A stretch of DNA of 64,000 nucleotides from Paenalicyclobacillus macrosporangiidus (GCF_900116805.1 NZ_FPBV01000014.1:46708-110707); one strand, 5' to 3'; shown: positions 49,319 to 58,996, counted from the stretch's first letter. Numbers and translations: made by a program. The notes: generated by a model from the letters alone, not told the origin.

Positions 49319-50367
49319 CAGGCCCGGACGCCCCCCTTCGCGACCCGTGCGGCGGCGTCCAGGGCGCGCAGGACACCGGCGCGATCCACGTCCCGATGCG
49401 TCACGAAACGGACCAGCCCCTCGCCGAAGGCGGAGGCGAGGACGCCCTCCTGCCGGAGCGCCGCCACAAACGCATCTGCCGCCAGGCCCGTCCCGCTGAT
49501 CTCCGCCAGCACGATGTTCGTCTGCACCGTCTCCAGGTCCACGCGCATGCCCGGAACCTCGGCCAGCCCTTCCGCCAGCACCCGGGCGTTCGCGTGATCC
49601 TCGGCCAGCCGGTCCACCATCTGGGTCAGCGCCAGGATGCCCGGCGCCGCAATGACGCCAGCCTGCCGCATCCCGCCGCCGAGCCGCTTGCGCCACTGCC
49701 GCGCCGCTTCGATAAAGTCCCGCGGGCCGACGAGCACCGATCCCACCGGCGCGCACAGGCCCTTCGACAGGCACACTTGGACCGTGTCCGCCAACTCGGC
49801 GAAGCGGCGCGCCGGCACGCCCGACGCCACGGCCGCGTTGAACAACCGCGCACCGTCGATGTGGATGGGCACCCCGTGCCGGTCGGCGATCTCCCGAAGG
49901 GCTCGGAGGTTGTCCAACGGGATGACGGTCCCCCCCGCGCGGTTGTGGGTGTTCTCGACCTCAATCAGAGCCGTCCTGGGATGGTGGATATCCGGCTCCC
50001 GGATGGCCTGCGCCACCGCCTCCGGCGGAAGCGCGCCGCGCACGCCAGGGATCTGGCGGATCTGCGCCCCCGCGATGGCAGCCACCGCGGCCGCCTCGTA
50101 GTGGAAGATGTGTGAATTCGCCTCGGCGATGACCTCCTCCCCCCGGCCCGCGTGGGTCGCGATGGCCACCTGGTTGCCCTGCGTCCCGGAGGTGACCAAC
50201 AACCCCGCCTCCTTACCGAGCATCTCTGCCGCCAGTTCTTCCAGCCGGCGCACCGTGGGGTCCTCGCCGTACACGTCGTCGCCCACTTCCGCCTCGGCCA
50301 TCGCCCGTCTCATCTCGTCGGTCGGCTTCGTCACCGTATCGCTGCGCAGGTCTACCCAATCCGGCAA
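49318..50367 (-). CDS. ltaE: Low-specificity L-threonine aldolase
   Basis: PLP enzyme cleaving L-threonine and allo-threonine to glycine and acetaldehyde. WVDLRSDTVTKPTDEMRRAM opens the fold. VGDDVYGEDPTVRRLE and VTSGTQGNQVAI follow, and the PLP Lys is in VQVCLSKGLCAPVGSVL. I chose TTG 50367 (349 residues) because the promoter places transcription start at about 50403; an ATG exactly there would be leaderless and adds 12 residues unlike the family. It leads the ltaE-rarA-cymR-iscS unit, where B. subtilis has tcdA. Confidence 0.9.
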   Translation of the reverse strand: MPDWVDLRSDTVTKPTDEMRRAMAEAEVGDDVYGEDPTVRRLEELAAEMLGKEAGLLVTSGTQGNQVAIATHAGRGEEVIAEANSHIFHYEAAAVAAIAGAQIRQIPGVRGALPPEAVAQAIREPDIHHPRTALIEVENTHNRAGGTVIPLDNLRALREIADRHGVPIHIDGARLFNAAVASGVPARRFAELADTVQVCLSKGLCAPVGSVLVGPRDFIEAARQWRKRLGGGMRQAGVIAAPGILALTQMVDRLAEDHANARVLAEGLAEVPGMRVDLETVQTNIVLAEISGTGLAADAFVAALRQEGVLASAFGEGLVRFVTHRDVDRAGVLRALDAAARVAKGGVRA

Positions 50368-50409
50368 TCTCAGCGCCCCATTTCCTACTAATATACTCAA
50401 CATTAGCCT

Positions 50410-50438
50410 ATTATAGTCTTCCCAAGTCCCGCAGGCAA
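50410..50438 (-). promoter_or_regulatory. Promoter of ltaE-rarA-cymR
   Basis: TTGCCT -35 (50433-50438), 17-bp spacer, TATAAT -10 (50410-50415). The expected start point is near 50403. It lies directly after the terminator of the RNA gene. Confidence 0.85.
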
Positions 50439-50441
50439 CTC

Positions 50442-50468
50442 AAAAAGGCAGTCCAGACGGACTGCCTT
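50442..50468 (-). terminator. Intrinsic terminator of the RNA gene
   Basis: GGACTGCC-type 10-bp stem (50459-50468 with 50445-50454), 4-nt loop, then a T-run. Confidence 0.9.
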
Positions 50469-50740
50469 TCGGCGGGCGGCCGACGTTGCGAACGCCGCCC
50501 TGTTCACGCAGGAAGGAAACCCCGCTTCTGCCGTGAAGCCCCCGTTTTGAACCTGCTCTCTCGCAGGTGGGTGCCCTGCTCATCGGACTTGCACGTCCAC
50601 GAAGGGCGACGCCCTTGAGGCGTGTGCGCGCCGACGAGACCCCGAGCTCCCTTTTCGGTCGGTGTTGGCTCAAATAACCGGCATTAGGCTCACACGAACA
50701 GCGCAGGGAGCGCCGCGGGTTGCCCCGCTGTGCTGTGACT
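50442..50740 (-). ncRNA. ssrS: Probable 6S RNA
   Basis: A non-coding region of about 300 nt between aspS and ltaE-rarA, with its own strong promoter (50743-50771) and a strong terminator (10-bp stem 50445-50454 with 50459-50468, then TTTTT). The sequence is highly structured, with long GC-rich stems and a middle part containing GAGAGAGCAGGTTCAAAACG. In B. subtilis the 6S-1 RNA gene bsrA lies in this same aspS-rarA interval. The family is inferred from synteny and transcription signals rather than from a full structural match, and the length exceeds the usual ~200 nt. Confidence 0.6.
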
Positions 50741-50742
50741 TC

Positions 50743-50771
50743 ATCCTAGCACCGACGGCATCCGAGTGCAA
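50743..50771 (-). promoter_or_regulatory. Promoter of the 6S-like RNA
   Basis: TTGCAC -35 (50766-50771), 17-bp spacer, TAGGAT -10 (50743-50748), beginning 4 bp after the aspS stop codon. Confidence 0.8.
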
Positions 50772-50774
50772 GCG

Positions 50775-52601
50775 TCAACCCCGCGGAGCCGCCGCTGCCG
50801 TCCCGTGCGGTTTGGCGGCCGGGCCCTTGACCGAAAGGTGCAGGACCTCCAACTGCTCTGGGCTGACTTCTGAGGGCGCCATCGTCATCAGATCGGTGCC
50901 GCTCGAGGTCTTCGGGAACGCGATGCAGTCGCGCAGCGATTTGCCTTTGCCCATGATCATCACCAACCGGTCGATACCGAAGGCGATCCCGCCGTGCGGC
51001 GGGGTGCCGTACTCGAACGCCTCGAGCAAGAAGCCGAACTGCCGGTGCGCCTCCTCCGGCGTAAACCCGAGGGCCTGGAACATGCGCTCCTGCAGCTCGC
51101 GCCGGTAGATGCGCATGCTGCCACCCCCCAGCTCGAAGCCGTTGAGCACCATGTCGTACGCCTGCGCCCGCACCGCCCCCGGATCGGACTCGAGTTTGTC
51201 GATGTCCTCCCAACGGGGCATGGTGAACGGGTGGTGTTCCGCCACCCAGCGGCCCTCCTCCTCGTCATACGACAGCAGCGGGAAGTCGGTCACCCAGAGG
51301 AAGCGGAACGCGTCCGGATCGATGAGGCCGAGGTCATGGCCCAGTTTCGACCGCAACGCCCCCATGGCCTGTAACACCGTCGCCCGGGGCCCCGCGCCAA
51401 TCAGGATGAGGTCGCCGTCGCCCGCACCCGCGCGCCCGGCGATGGCCGAGAGCTGCTCCGGCGAGAAGAACTTGGCGATGGGGGAGCGGAACTCCTCGCC
51501 CGCGACGGCGATGGGCGCAAGCCCCTTCATCCCGAACGTGCCCACAAACTGCACCAGCTCGTCGGTCTGCTTGCGGGACCATCCGGCGCACCCCGGCGCC
51601 ACCAGGGCCTTGACCACCCCGCCCTGTGCGATGGCGTCCTGGAACACCCGAAACGGGGCGTCCCGGACGATGTCCGCCAGGTCGGACAGGGGCATCTCGA
51701 ACCGCAGATCCGGTTTGTCGGATCCGTAGCGCTCCATCGCCTCCTGGTAGGGCAGGCGCTGGAACGGCACCGGGATTTCGACGCCGAGCACCGTCCGAAA
51801 AACGTGCTGCATCATCTGCTCCATCATCGACTGGAACTCCGCCAGGGACAGGAACGACTGCTCGATGTCGAGCTGCGTGAACTCCGGCTGCCGGTCGGCG
51901 CGCAGATCCTCGTCCCGGAAGCAGCGGGCCAACTGGTAATAGCGCTCGAGGCCGGCGACCATCAAGAGCTGCTTGAACAGCTGGGGCGACTGCGGCAGGG
52001 CGTAGAACTCGCCCGGCTGCAGGCGGCTCGGCACCAGGTAATCGCGCGCCCCCTCCGGCGTGCTGCGCGTCAGGATGGGCGTCTCCACTTCCACAAAGCC
52101 GCGCGCGTCGAGGAACTCCCGCAAGGCGCGCGTCACCTGGTGGCGCAGCATCAGCATCCGCTGCATCTGCGGCCGGCGCAGGTCCAGATAGCGGTGGCGA
52201 AGGCGCACCGCCTCGTCCACGTCGATGTCGTCCTCGATGTAAAACGGCGGGTGCTTGGCCGCGTTGAGCGTCTCGAGGCGCCGCACCAGCACCTCGATGG
52301 TCCCCGTCTCCAGCCGCGGGTTGACGGTGTGCTCCGCGCGCCGCTCCACGGGGCCGGCCGCGTTGATGACGTACTCGCTGCGCAGCCGCTCCGCCTCCGC
52401 CATGACCTCCGGCGGCGTGCCGCGCGCGGGATCGAAGACCAACTGGATGATCCCGCTTCGATCCCGCAGGTCGATGAAGATGATGCTGCCCAGGTCGCGC
52501 CGGCGCTGCACCCAGCCGGAGAGCACCACCTCTGTGCCCGGGGGCACGCCGAGCGCGTCCAGGGCGCGATGGGTACGGTACAGCTCAGGTTGTCGAACCA
52601 T
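50775..52601 (-). CDS. aspS: Aspartyl-tRNA synthetase
   Basis: 608-residue bacterial-type class IIb synthetase. The OB-fold anticodon domain has [21 protein letters not shown]. The catalytic core has RFLDARGF-like motif 1 ([18 protein letters not shown]), motif 2 in [20 protein letters not shown] and motif 3 in [17 protein letters not shown] insertion domain lies between motifs 2 and 3. Its ATG lies inside the end of hisS (17-bp overlap), so the two enzymes are made together from the T-box transcript. Confidence 0.97.
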   Translation of the reverse strand: MVRQPELYRTHRALDALGVPPGTEVVLSGWVQRRRDLGSIIFIDLRDRSGIIQLVFDPARGTPPEVMAEAERLRSEYVINAAGPVERRAEHTVNPRLETGTIEVLVRRLETLNAAKHPPFYIEDDIDVDEAVRLRHRYLDLRRPQMQRMLMLRHQVTRALREFLDARGFVEVETPILTRSTPEGARDYLVPSRLQPGEFYALPQSPQLFKQLLMVAGLERYYQLARCFRDEDLRADRQPEFTQLDIEQSFLSLAEFQSMMEQMMQHVFRTVLGVEIPVPFQRLPYQEAMERYGSDKPDLRFEMPLSDLADIVRDAPFRVFQDAIAQGGVVKALVAPGCAGWSRKQTDELVQFVGTFGMKGLAPIAVAGEEFRSPIAKFFSPEQLSAIAGRAGAGDGDLILIGAGPRATVLQAMGALRSKLGHDLGLIDPDAFRFLWVTDFPLLSYDEEEGRWVAEHHPFTMPRWEDIDKLESDPGAVRAQAYDMVLNGFELGGGSMRIYRRELQERMFQALGFTPEEAHRQFGFLLEAFEYGTPPHGGIAFGIDRLVMIMGKGKSLRDCIAFPKTSSGTDLMTMAPSEVSPEQLEVLHLSVKGPAAKPHGTAAAAPRG

Positions 52602-53862
52602 CCTCGATGCCTCCCTTGCTCACGTGATGGACAACGGCTTCCGCCGGCACCTCCGTCTGGACGCCGGTGCGCAGGTCCTTAAGCGTCACCGTCCCGCGCG
52701 CCACCTCGTCCGCGCCGAGGATGGCGCAGTAGGCGGCCTGCATTCGGTCGGCCGATTTCAACTGGGCTTTCAATCCCTTGCCGAGGTAGTCCCGGTCGGC
52801 GCGAAGCCCCTCGGACCGCAGCCGCTGCAGAAGGCGCATGGCGGGCACCTCCGCCGCCTCGTCGGCCACCGCCACCCACACGTCGAGCCTGGCCGCCTGC
52901 GGCAACGCGCCCCCCTGCTCGCGCAGCACCATCAAGGCGCGCTCGATGCTCCCGGCGAACCCGACCCCGGGCGTCTCGGGCCCGCCCACCTCGGCCACCA
53001 GGCCGTTGTACCGGCCGCCGCCGCCCACGGAGCTGAACCCGGGCACCGTGACCTCCCAGGCGGTGCGGGTGTAGTAGTCGAGCCCGCGCACCAATCGGTC
53101 ATTGAGCACATAGGGCACGTCCATCGCGTCCAGGAACGCGCGCACCTGCTCGAAGTGGCGGCGGCAGTCGTCGCACAGGCTCTCCAGGATGGTGGGGGCG
53201 CCCACCTCGGCCAACACCTGCTGGCAGCGGTCGTTCTTGCAGTCGAAGATGCGCAGCGGATTGCGCTCCAACCGCTGCTGGCAGTCCCCGCACAACCGGT
53301 CGGCCACCGGCCGCAGCCGCTCCAGCATCTGCTCGCGGTGGCGCGGCCGGCACACCGGACAGCCGACGGAATTGAGCTCGACCGTCAGGTCCCGCAGGCC
53401 GAAGCGCCGCAGCAGGTCCAGGTTGATGGCGATCACCTCGGCGTCCGCCGCCGGGTGCTCGGGGCCCAGCACCTCGACACCGTACTGGTGGAACTGCCGC
53501 CAGCGGCCCCGCTGCGGTTTTTCATAGCGGAACATGGGCCCGATGTAGTAGAGCTTGACGGTGTGCGGCTGGCCGTACAGTTTGTTCTCCACGAACGCCC
53601 GAACCACCCCCGCGGTGCCCTCGGGGCGGAGCGTGACGCTGCGGCCGCCGCGATCGGTGAACGTGTACATCTCTTTCGAGACGATGTCCGTGGTCTCGCC
53701 GACGCCGCGGGCGAACAACTCGGTGTGCTCGAACACCGGCGTGCGTACCTCCTCAAAGTGGTACAGCGCGCACGTGTCGCGGATGATCTGCTCCATCGCC
53801 TGCCACTGCCCGCTCTCGCCGGGCAGGATGTCGGCCGTCCCCCGCGGCCGTTGTGTCAACAT
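52585..53862 (-). CDS. hisS: Histidyl-tRNA synthetase
   Basis: 425 residues, class IIa. It starts [16 protein letters not shown]. Motif 2 is [18 protein letters not shown] and the His-specific motifs are [15 protein letters not shown] and [14 protein letters not shown] Cys-rich insertion ([30 protein letters not shown]) could bind zinc. The C-terminal anticodon domain is present. ATG 53862 has AGGAGG 9 bases upstream. First gene of hisS-aspS behind a T-box leader. Confidence 0.96.
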   Translation of the reverse strand: MLTQRPRGTADILPGESGQWQAMEQIIRDTCALYHFEEVRTPVFEHTELFARGVGETTDIVSKEMYTFTDRGGRSVTLRPEGTAGVVRAFVENKLYGQPHTVKLYYIGPMFRYEKPQRGRWRQFHQYGVEVLGPEHPAADAEVIAINLDLLRRFGLRDLTVELNSVGCPVCRPRHREQMLERLRPVADRLCGDCQQRLERNPLRIFDCKNDRCQQVLAEVGAPTILESLCDDCRRHFEQVRAFLDAMDVPYVLNDRLVRGLDYYTRTAWEVTVPGFSSVGGGGRYNGLVAEVGGPETPGVGFAGSIERALMVLREQGGALPQAARLDVWVAVADEAAEVPAMRLLQRLRSEGLRADRDYLGKGLKAQLKSADRMQAAYCAILGADEVARGTVTLKDLRTGVQTEVPAEAVVHHVSKGGIEDGSTT

Positions 53863-53907
53863 GCCATGTCCCTCCTGTCCTGGCCCGCAGGCCATATCGT
53901 GAACATC

Positions 53908-54212
53908 AAAACGCCCTTTCGCCTGCCATCGGGCAGGGGCGAAAGGGCGTGGTTCCGCGGTGCCACCCTGCTTGGACAAAACGCCCAGGGCGCTCGTCCA
54001 TCTCATTCGCGCGTAACGGGCGCCGCCGCCGGCGCTTTGGGGTGCCGCACGGGGGCTGAACCCCAAGGTGGTGCGGACCCGTTCACACCGGTTCATCGGG
54101 GGTGTCTTTCCCGCCAGGCCCGCGAACCTGCTTCCAGCCCAGGCAGGTCTCTCTGGACGCCGAGGCGCGGACGGTACTCTTCCCCGTCATCGAATCGCTG
54201 TTCATCATGATA
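53908..54212 (-). promoter_or_regulatory. T-box riboswitch leader of hisS-aspS
   Basis: The T-box core GGGTGGCACCGCGG is at 53955-53968. A long terminator stem beginning ACGCCCTTTCGCC and ending in TTTT spans 53908-53950. Stem I has GACGGGGAAGAGTA and the CAGAGAG bulge of the family. The specifier region reads GGGAAAGACACC. GAC (54104-54106) is an Asp codon followed by A, as usual; CAC (54102-54104), sharing its C, is a His codon. Confidence 0.93.
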
Positions 54213-54218
54213 CAGGCC

Positions 54219-54247
54219 AGTATACGGAAGGGCTGAAACATTGTCAA
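54219..54247 (-). promoter_or_regulatory. Sigma-A promoter of hisS-aspS
   Basis: TTGACA -35 (54242-54247), 17-bp spacer, TATACT -10 (54219-54224). The -35 overlaps the stop codon of the small upstream reading frame. Confidence 0.9.
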
Positions 54248-54420
54248 TGCCGGCGCATCCGCTGCAGGCGAAGGTTCCACTCCCGCGGCGCCGGTTCCCA
54301 CTCCTCCGGCCAATCCCAGTCCTCCTCGCCGCCAAGCACCTGTTCCGCCTCCTGGCGGGGTGTGTACAGCGCGTCCGACAGCTGGTGGATGCGCGCCCCC
54401 TCCGTGTCCCGCACCCGCAT
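54244..54420 (-). CDS. Possible small protein
   Basis: 58 codons from ATG 54420 with GGGAGG nine bases upstream: MRVRDTEGARIHQLSDALYT, then acidic and Trp-rich sequence (EEDWDWPEEWEPAPREW) and a basic end. No family recognised. The good ribosome-binding site and biased composition favour a real gene. Its short length and the overlap of its stop with the hisS promoter are arguments against. Confidence 0.45.
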   Translation of the reverse strand: MRVRDTEGARIHQLSDALYTPRQEAEQVLGGEEDWDWPEEWEPAPREWNLRLQRMRRH

Positions 54421-54592
54421 CGGCCATCGCCTCCCGTGCAAAGTCGGAGCGTCCTCTCCGTAGTGTGGCTGGGCGCACGGCAGGGCATGCATGCGGGAGG
54501 GCTGGATGCTCGGCGAGCGCGTGTCGAAAGGCAGGGATGTGACGCACAGGGTTGTGATACCATGGAACTCGAATTCGGAAGGGGGAGAGGCG

Positions 54593-55900
54593 ATGGATTT
54601 CACACAGAGCCACCTCTGGCAGCAGCGCGCCGACGCCGTGATCCTCGGCGGGGTGAACAGCCCGTCGCGCTCGTTCAAATCGGTGGGCGGCGGCACGCCG
54701 GTGGTGATGGCGCGCGCCCAAGGGTCGCGGTTCGTCGACGTGGACGGGAACACGTACATCGACTATCTGGCGGCCTACGGGCCCCTGGTGCTGGGGCACG
54801 CCCATCCCCGGGTGATGGAGGCGCTGCGGGCAGCTACCTACGACGGGATCCTGTACGGGACCCCGACGACCTGGGAGGTGGAGTTCGCGGAGACGCTGCG
54901 GGCGGCCATCCCGGACCTGGAGCGGGTGCGCTTCGTCAACTCGGGCACCGAGGCGGTGATGACCACCATCCGCGTCGCCCGCGGGGCGACCGGCCGCAAC
55001 AAGATCCTCAAGTTCGCCGGTTGTTACCACGGCCACTCCGACGCGGTGCTGGTCGCCGCCGGCTCGGGGCCGTCCTCCATCGGCGTGCCCGACAGCGCGG
55101 GCGTGACGCGCGCCATCGCCGGCGAGGTGATCACGGTGCCGTACAACGACCTCGAGGCGTACGACGAGGCGCTCGCCGTCCACGGGGAGGACCTGGCCGC
55201 GGTGCTCGTCGAGCCCATCGTGGGCAACTTCGGGATCGTGCCGCCGGAGCGGCCGGATTACCTGGCGGAGGTCATCGCCCGTGCGCACCGCGTGGGCGCC
55301 CTGGTGATCTTCGACGAGGTGATCACCGCCTTCCGCTTCCACTACGGGACCGCGGCCCAATTGTACGGTGTGCACGCCGATCTGTACGCCCTCGGCAAGA
55401 TCATCGGCGGCGGGCTGCCCATCGGCGCCTACGGCGGCCGGCGGGATGTGATGGAGTCGGTGGCCCCGCTCGGGCCGGTGTACCAAGCCGGCACCATGGC
55501 GGGCAATCCGGCCTCCATGCGCACGGGGTTGGCCTGTCTCGAAGTGCTCCGCGATCCCGCGGTGTATCGCCACATGGACCGCCTGGGCGCTGCCTTGGAG
55601 CAGGGCATCCTCGCATCCGCGCAGCGGCACGGGGTGGCCATCACCATCAACCGGGTCGGGGGCGCGTTCACGGTGTTCTTCGGATCGCACCGCGTCCGCG
55701 ACTACGCGGGGGCGCAGGCGACGGACGGGCGACGCTTCGCCGCCCTCTTCCACGCCCTGCTGCGGCGCGGGGTGTTCATTGCCCCCTCCAAGTACGAGGC
55801 GTGGTTTGTGTCCGCCCAGCATACCGACGCGGACATCGAGGAAACCCTCGCCGCCGTGGACGCCAGCTTCGCCGAGATGGCTGCCACGTCCGACGCCTGA
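54593..55900 (+). CDS. hemL: Glutamate-1-semialdehyde 2,1-aminomutase
   Basis: 435-residue PLP enzyme that makes 5-aminolevulinate for heme synthesis. [18 protein letters not shown] is the family hallmark near the N terminus. [19 protein letters not shown] and [16 protein letters not shown] follow. The PLP Lys is in [20 protein letters not shown] 54593 has GGGGGAGAGG upstream. It stands alone on the plus strand, away from other hem genes, so it may be a second copy (gsaB type); this cannot be judged from the window. Confidence 0.94.
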   Translation: MDFTQSHLWQQRADAVILGGVNSPSRSFKSVGGGTPVVMARAQGSRFVDVDGNTYIDYLAAYGPLVLGHAHPRVMEALRAATYDGILYGTPTTWEVEFAETLRAAIPDLERVRFVNSGTEAVMTTIRVARGATGRNKILKFAGCYHGHSDAVLVAAGSGPSSIGVPDSAGVTRAIAGEVITVPYNDLEAYDEALAVHGEDLAAVLVEPIVGNFGIVPPERPDYLAEVIARAHRVGALVIFDEVITAFRFHYGTAAQLYGVHADLYALGKIIGGGLPIGAYGGRRDVMESVAPLGPVYQAGTMAGNPASMRTGLACLEVLRDPAVYRHMDRLGAALEQGILASAQRHGVAITINRVGGAFTVFFGSHRVRDYAGAQATDGRRFAALFHALLRRGVFIAPSKYEAWFVSAQHTDADIEETLAAVDASFAEMAATSDA

Positions 55901-55913
55901 CGAGGCGGTACGG

Positions 55914-55963
55914 CAAACAAAACAAAACGGCCCGGCGCCAGGATACCCTGGAACCGGGCCGTT
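55914..55963 (-). terminator. Terminator between hemL and trxA
   Basis: AACGGCCCGG (55926-55935) pairs with CCGGGCCGTT (55954-55963). The minus strand continues TTTTGTTTTGTTTG, so it mainly ends trxA; the stem may also stop hemL. Confidence 0.8.
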
Positions 55964-55989
55964 CTCGATCCGCGATTCGGAATCCGCCC

Positions 55990-56304
55990 TCACAGGACGT
56001 CGGCCAGTTGGCTGACCAGATCCGCCTTGGATCGGTAACCGATGAGTTGCTTGACCACCTGTCCGTCCTTGAACACCAACAGGGTCGGGATGCTCATGAT
56101 GCCGAACTGGCTCGCCGTCTGCGGGTTCTGGTCGACGTCGAGCTTGCCCACCTCGAGCCGGTCGGCGTACTCCTCGGCGATCTCCTCGATGACCGGCGCC
56201 ATCATCCGGCATGGGCCGCACCAGGTCGCCCAGAAGTCAATCAGCACCGGCTTATCCGACTGCACAAACGCCGCGAAGGTCGCGTCCGTGACTTCTTTTG
56301 CCAT
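55990..56304 (-). CDS. trxA: Thioredoxin
   Basis: 104 residues with the active site [13 protein letters not shown], the cis-Pro segment [12 protein letters not shown] and the usual [16 protein letters not shown]. It keeps cytoplasmic thiols reduced with thioredoxin reductase. ATG 56304 ([10 protein letters not shown]) is preceded by GGAGGAGG; an ATG two codons earlier is too close. It is a single-gene unit with its own promoter and terminator, as trxA is in many Bacilli. Confidence 0.97.
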   Translation of the reverse strand: MAKEVTDATFAAFVQSDKPVLIDFWATWCGPCRMMAPVIEEIAEEYADRLEVGKLDVDQNPQTASQFGIMSIPTLLVFKDGQVVKQLIGYRSKADLVSQLADVL

Positions 56305-56339
56305 GGTCATCCTCCTCCTGCCTGCAAGAGGCAGATTTT

Positions 56340-56368
56340 ATTGTAACACATCCGTTATGCGGCGTCAC
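56340..56368 (-). promoter_or_regulatory. Promoter of trxA
   Basis: GTGACG -35 (56363-56368), 17-bp spacer, TACAAT -10 (56340-56345) with TGT in front (extended -10). The -35 overlaps the end of the exchanger gene. Confidence 0.72.
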
Positions 56369-57458
56369 ACCCTCCGCGCCACCATCCGGCGCCGAGGAGG
56401 GCCGTCATCGCCCCGGCCACCACGGCCCACCCGAGCCAATAGGCGGAGAAGACGCCGTACCGCACGGCGACCGTGTGCAAGGGCAGAATCCAATACAACA
56501 GGGACGCTGCGAACAGGACGCTCGGCGTCACCCGGCCTCTCAGCCGAAAGGCGCCGAAGACGAGCGCCCCGGCCGCCAGCGTCAGCCCTCCGGTCAACAT
56601 CGCTTGCTCGGTCAGGTTCCACCCCGTCAGCCAGATGCCGAGGGCGGGAACCAACGTGCTCTGAAACACCACGGCCCCCGTGATGTTGCCCATCGCCAGG
56701 GCGTCCTTGCCCTGCCGGATCCACACGACGCTGTTGAGCGTCTCCGGCAGCTCCGTCGCCAAAGGGATCAGCAAGGCCGACAGGACGAAGGGGGGGATGT
56801 TCAACCAGACCGCGATGCGCTCCACCCCGGCGGCCAACAGCTGCGCGCCGCCGACAATCATGGCCAGGGCCGCGACGAGCTGGAAGAGGACCGCGAACCC
56901 GCCGGGTTGCGGCTGTTTCCACTGCAGATACAGGGGCGCGAGATGCGCATGGGCCCCCTGGAGGGATCGGTCCCGCATCGTCTGCACGACAAACACCAGA
57001 TAGGCACCGAGGAGCACCATCGGTGCCACCTTGTGCACCCATTCGCTCTGCACGCAACCGACCACTAGACTCAGGGCGTACGCAACCAGGAAGTAGGTCA
57101 TGTCCCGCTGGTATGCCTGCCGCTGCACCGCCAGATGCGTGCGGTCATTCGCACGCCGGTGGACCAGCAGCAGGGAGATGGCGACAATGGCGGAGCCGAG
57201 CGTGACCAGCAAAAAGGGGGCCCCGAGGATCCCGCCGATGCCGACCTCTTCCGCGGCCCGGCTGCCGCCTCCGAACAGGATGGCGGCCACCGGGACCGCC
57301 GCCTCCGGCAAGGCGGTCCCCAGGGCCGCCAACACACTGCCCACCGCCCCTTGGCCGAGGTGCAGTTTCGCACCCAGCCATTCCACCGCATTGGTGAACA
57401 GTTCCGCCCCGAACAGGATCATCGCCAACGCCAGGAGCATGGACAGGGCGATCTGCAT
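56355..57458 (-). CDS. Sodium/calcium exchanger family (CaCA) membrane protein
   Basis: 367 residues, about ten helices in two inverted halves. The alpha-repeats are partly visible: AALGTALPEAAVPVAAILFGG in the first half and PLATELPETLNSVVWIRQGK in the second, each with the acidic Glu expected to bind the cation. Start ATG 57458 has GGGAGGGG upstream. Members exchange Ca2+ or other cations for Na+ or H+. The ion is not predictable here. It is followed by the trxA promoter. Confidence 0.85.
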   Translation of the reverse strand: MQIALSMLLALAMILFGAELFTNAVEWLGAKLHLGQGAVGSVLAALGTALPEAAVPVAAILFGGGSRAAEEVGIGGILGAPFLLVTLGSAIVAISLLLVHRRANDRTHLAVQRQAYQRDMTYFLVAYALSLVVGCVQSEWVHKVAPMVLLGAYLVFVVQTMRDRSLQGAHAHLAPLYLQWKQPQPGGFAVLFQLVAALAMIVGGAQLLAAGVERIAVWLNIPPFVLSALLIPLATELPETLNSVVWIRQGKDALAMGNITGAVVFQSTLVPALGIWLTGWNLTEQAMLTGGLTLAAGALVFGAFRLRGRVTPSVLFAASLLYWILPLHTVAVRYGVFSAYWLGWAVVAGAMTALLGAGWWRGGCDAA

Positions 57459-57582
57459 GCTACCCCTCCCCAGGGTGCGCCCAGGCCATCGCGCACAGCA
57501 TGTCCCTACACTGTACGCGTCCCCCTGTCCGTGTATTCCGCCCTGCCCGTTTCTCCGGCCGGCGTTGCCGCGGAGGCGCACC

Positions 57583-58305
57583 TCACGCCTGCGGCGCCAC
57601 TTCCGTCACCGCCGACAACAGCCGCCGGCTCAATTCGTCGACGTCCGTCTCCCGTTCCACAAAGAGGGCGAACCAGGTGTCGTCGATCCCCGTCAGAAAC
57701 CAAACCTTCCCCTCGTCACCGGTGATGGAAGTCTCCACCACGTGTGACAGGCCGACCTCCTCACGGACGCGTTCCACCGTCCGCCGATAGGTGCGCAGCA
57801 CGTCGAGAAATCCCGGTTCGTAGTCTCGGTCGGCGGCGCCCAGGGTCTCGCCCTGGAACGCAATCCAGCCCAACACCCGCGCGTCCTCCGTGAGGCGGGT
57901 GAAGCACGCCATCCAAGGCTCCGACGTGAATGCCGGCACGCCGGCACCGTTGAGCACAAAGGGCAGTTTGAGTCGTTCGAAGACCCGCCGCCGTGGGCCG
58001 GTATCGCCGTCCTGCAGGACCTCCACCTGGGTCGGGCGGGGATCCCACCCGTCCCCCTCTGCATCGGCCGCGGCCACGGCACGCGTCGCATCGTCGCCAG
58101 CGGCCGCCTCGAGGTGCGACGCCGAGGCGGCTCCTCGCTCCTTGTCCGCATCGCCTGTATCCGCATCCGGGGCATCCGCCCGCTGGGCGGACCGGTCTGC
58201 CGCGCGCCGCTCGCGCGCACGGCGGACCCACAACACATTCATCCACACCCAGGCACTGAGGATTATCAACGCCAGGGCGACGACCGCCAACAGCGTGGTC
58301 GGCAT
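57583..58305 (-). CDS. Hypothetical membrane-anchored protein
   Basis: 240 residues. One N-terminal helix (TTLLAVVALALIILSAWVWM) is followed by an acidic, disordered linker (~35-90). The C-terminal domain starts VFERLKLPFVLNGAGVPAF and ends VVETSITGDEGKVWFLTGID with DTWFALFVERETDVDELSRR. The strand-helix pattern recalls roadblock/profilin-like folds, but I cannot assign a family. The domain would lie in the cytoplasm or outside depending on orientation; basic residues after the helix favour inside. Confidence 0.6.
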   Translation of the reverse strand: MPTTLLAVVALALIILSAWVWMNVLWVRRARERRAADRSAQRADAPDADTGDADKERGAASASHLEAAAGDDATRAVAAADAEGDGWDPRPTQVEVLQDGDTGPRRRVFERLKLPFVLNGAGVPAFTSEPWMACFTRLTEDARVLGWIAFQGETLGAADRDYEPGFLDVLRTYRRTVERVREEVGLSHVVETSITGDEGKVWFLTGIDDTWFALFVERETDVDELSRRLLSAVTEVAPQA

Positions 58306-58345
58306 GCACTCACCTCCGTCTTCCGCACCGGCCGCCGGTCACCCA

Positions 58346-58996
58346 TCAGGTGCCGGAATTCCTGTGGATCCGCACGGTCGCGTTCATTTGCGGCACGATG
58401 TCTTTGCCCTGCTGACCGGACAGCGAGATCTTGACCGGCACCCGCTGCACTTCCTTCGTGAACGTGGTGGAAGTCGGGCTCGGAAACGGCGATTGTTCCG
58501 CGGCCGATTCCGCGCCGATGCTCTCCACCGTCCCGGAGAACGTGTCGCCGGGATACGCGTCGATGTAGATATCCACCGACTGGCCGACCTTCACGTTGCG
58601 CACATCGGACTCCTTGATGTTCGCGATCACGTATTCGTGATCGAGATCCCCGATGGCGGCCAATACCATGCCGGGTGCCACCACCTCGCCTTGGATGGCG
58701 GCGTTCTTCAGGACCACGCCGTCAATCGGCGCCGTGATGGCCACCGACTGCCCCGTCGGGAGGGTCTCCTGTCCCAGGGTGTCCCCTTGGTGGACGGCCG
58801 CCCCTTCGCTGACGTTCCAACGGGTCAACTTGCCCGCCGCGGTGCCGACCACGTAGCGCGTGTCCGCGGAGACATACGCGTCTTCCTCACGGACGTAATT
58901 GTTCTGGTTGTAAAAGTACAGGTACCCTCCGACCAACGCAGCTGCCACCACAATCAAGGCAATCACGTTGATGATCAGGATTTGCCGAGCGCGCAT
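58346..58996 (-). CDS. HlyD/EmrA-like membrane fusion protein
   Basis: 216 residues with one N-terminal helix (LIINVIALIVVAAALVGGYL), a lipoyl/biotinyl-like half-motif pair (GTAAGKLTRWNVSEGAAVHQ, and APIDGVVLKNAAIQGEVVA) and a beta-barrel part with VKVGQSVDIYIDAYPGDTFSG. The coiled-coil hairpin of full-size adaptors is missing, as in short Gram-positive EmrA-like proteins. An MFS or ABC exporter normally sits beside such genes; none is adjacent, though an ABC exporter trio lies about 200 bp upstream on the same strand. A promoter is at 59028-59056. Confidence 0.82.
   Translation of the reverse strand: MRARQILIINVIALIVVAAALVGGYLYFYNQNNYVREEDAYVSADTRYVVGTAAGKLTRWNVSEGAAVHQGDTLGQETLPTGQSVAITAPIDGVVLKNAAIQGEVVAPGMVLAAIGDLDHEYVIANIKESDVRNVKVGQSVDIYIDAYPGDTFSGTVESIGAESAAEQSPFPSPTSTTFTKEVQRVPVKISLSGQQGKDIVPQMNATVRIHRNSGT

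Noticed and set aside
50442..50740. RNase P RNA, SRP RNA or tmRNA as identity of the structured RNA
   Set aside because: None of the hallmark sequences of these RNAs (RNase P GAGGAAAGTCC, SRP GGTAGCGG-type loop, tmRNA tag frame) was found.
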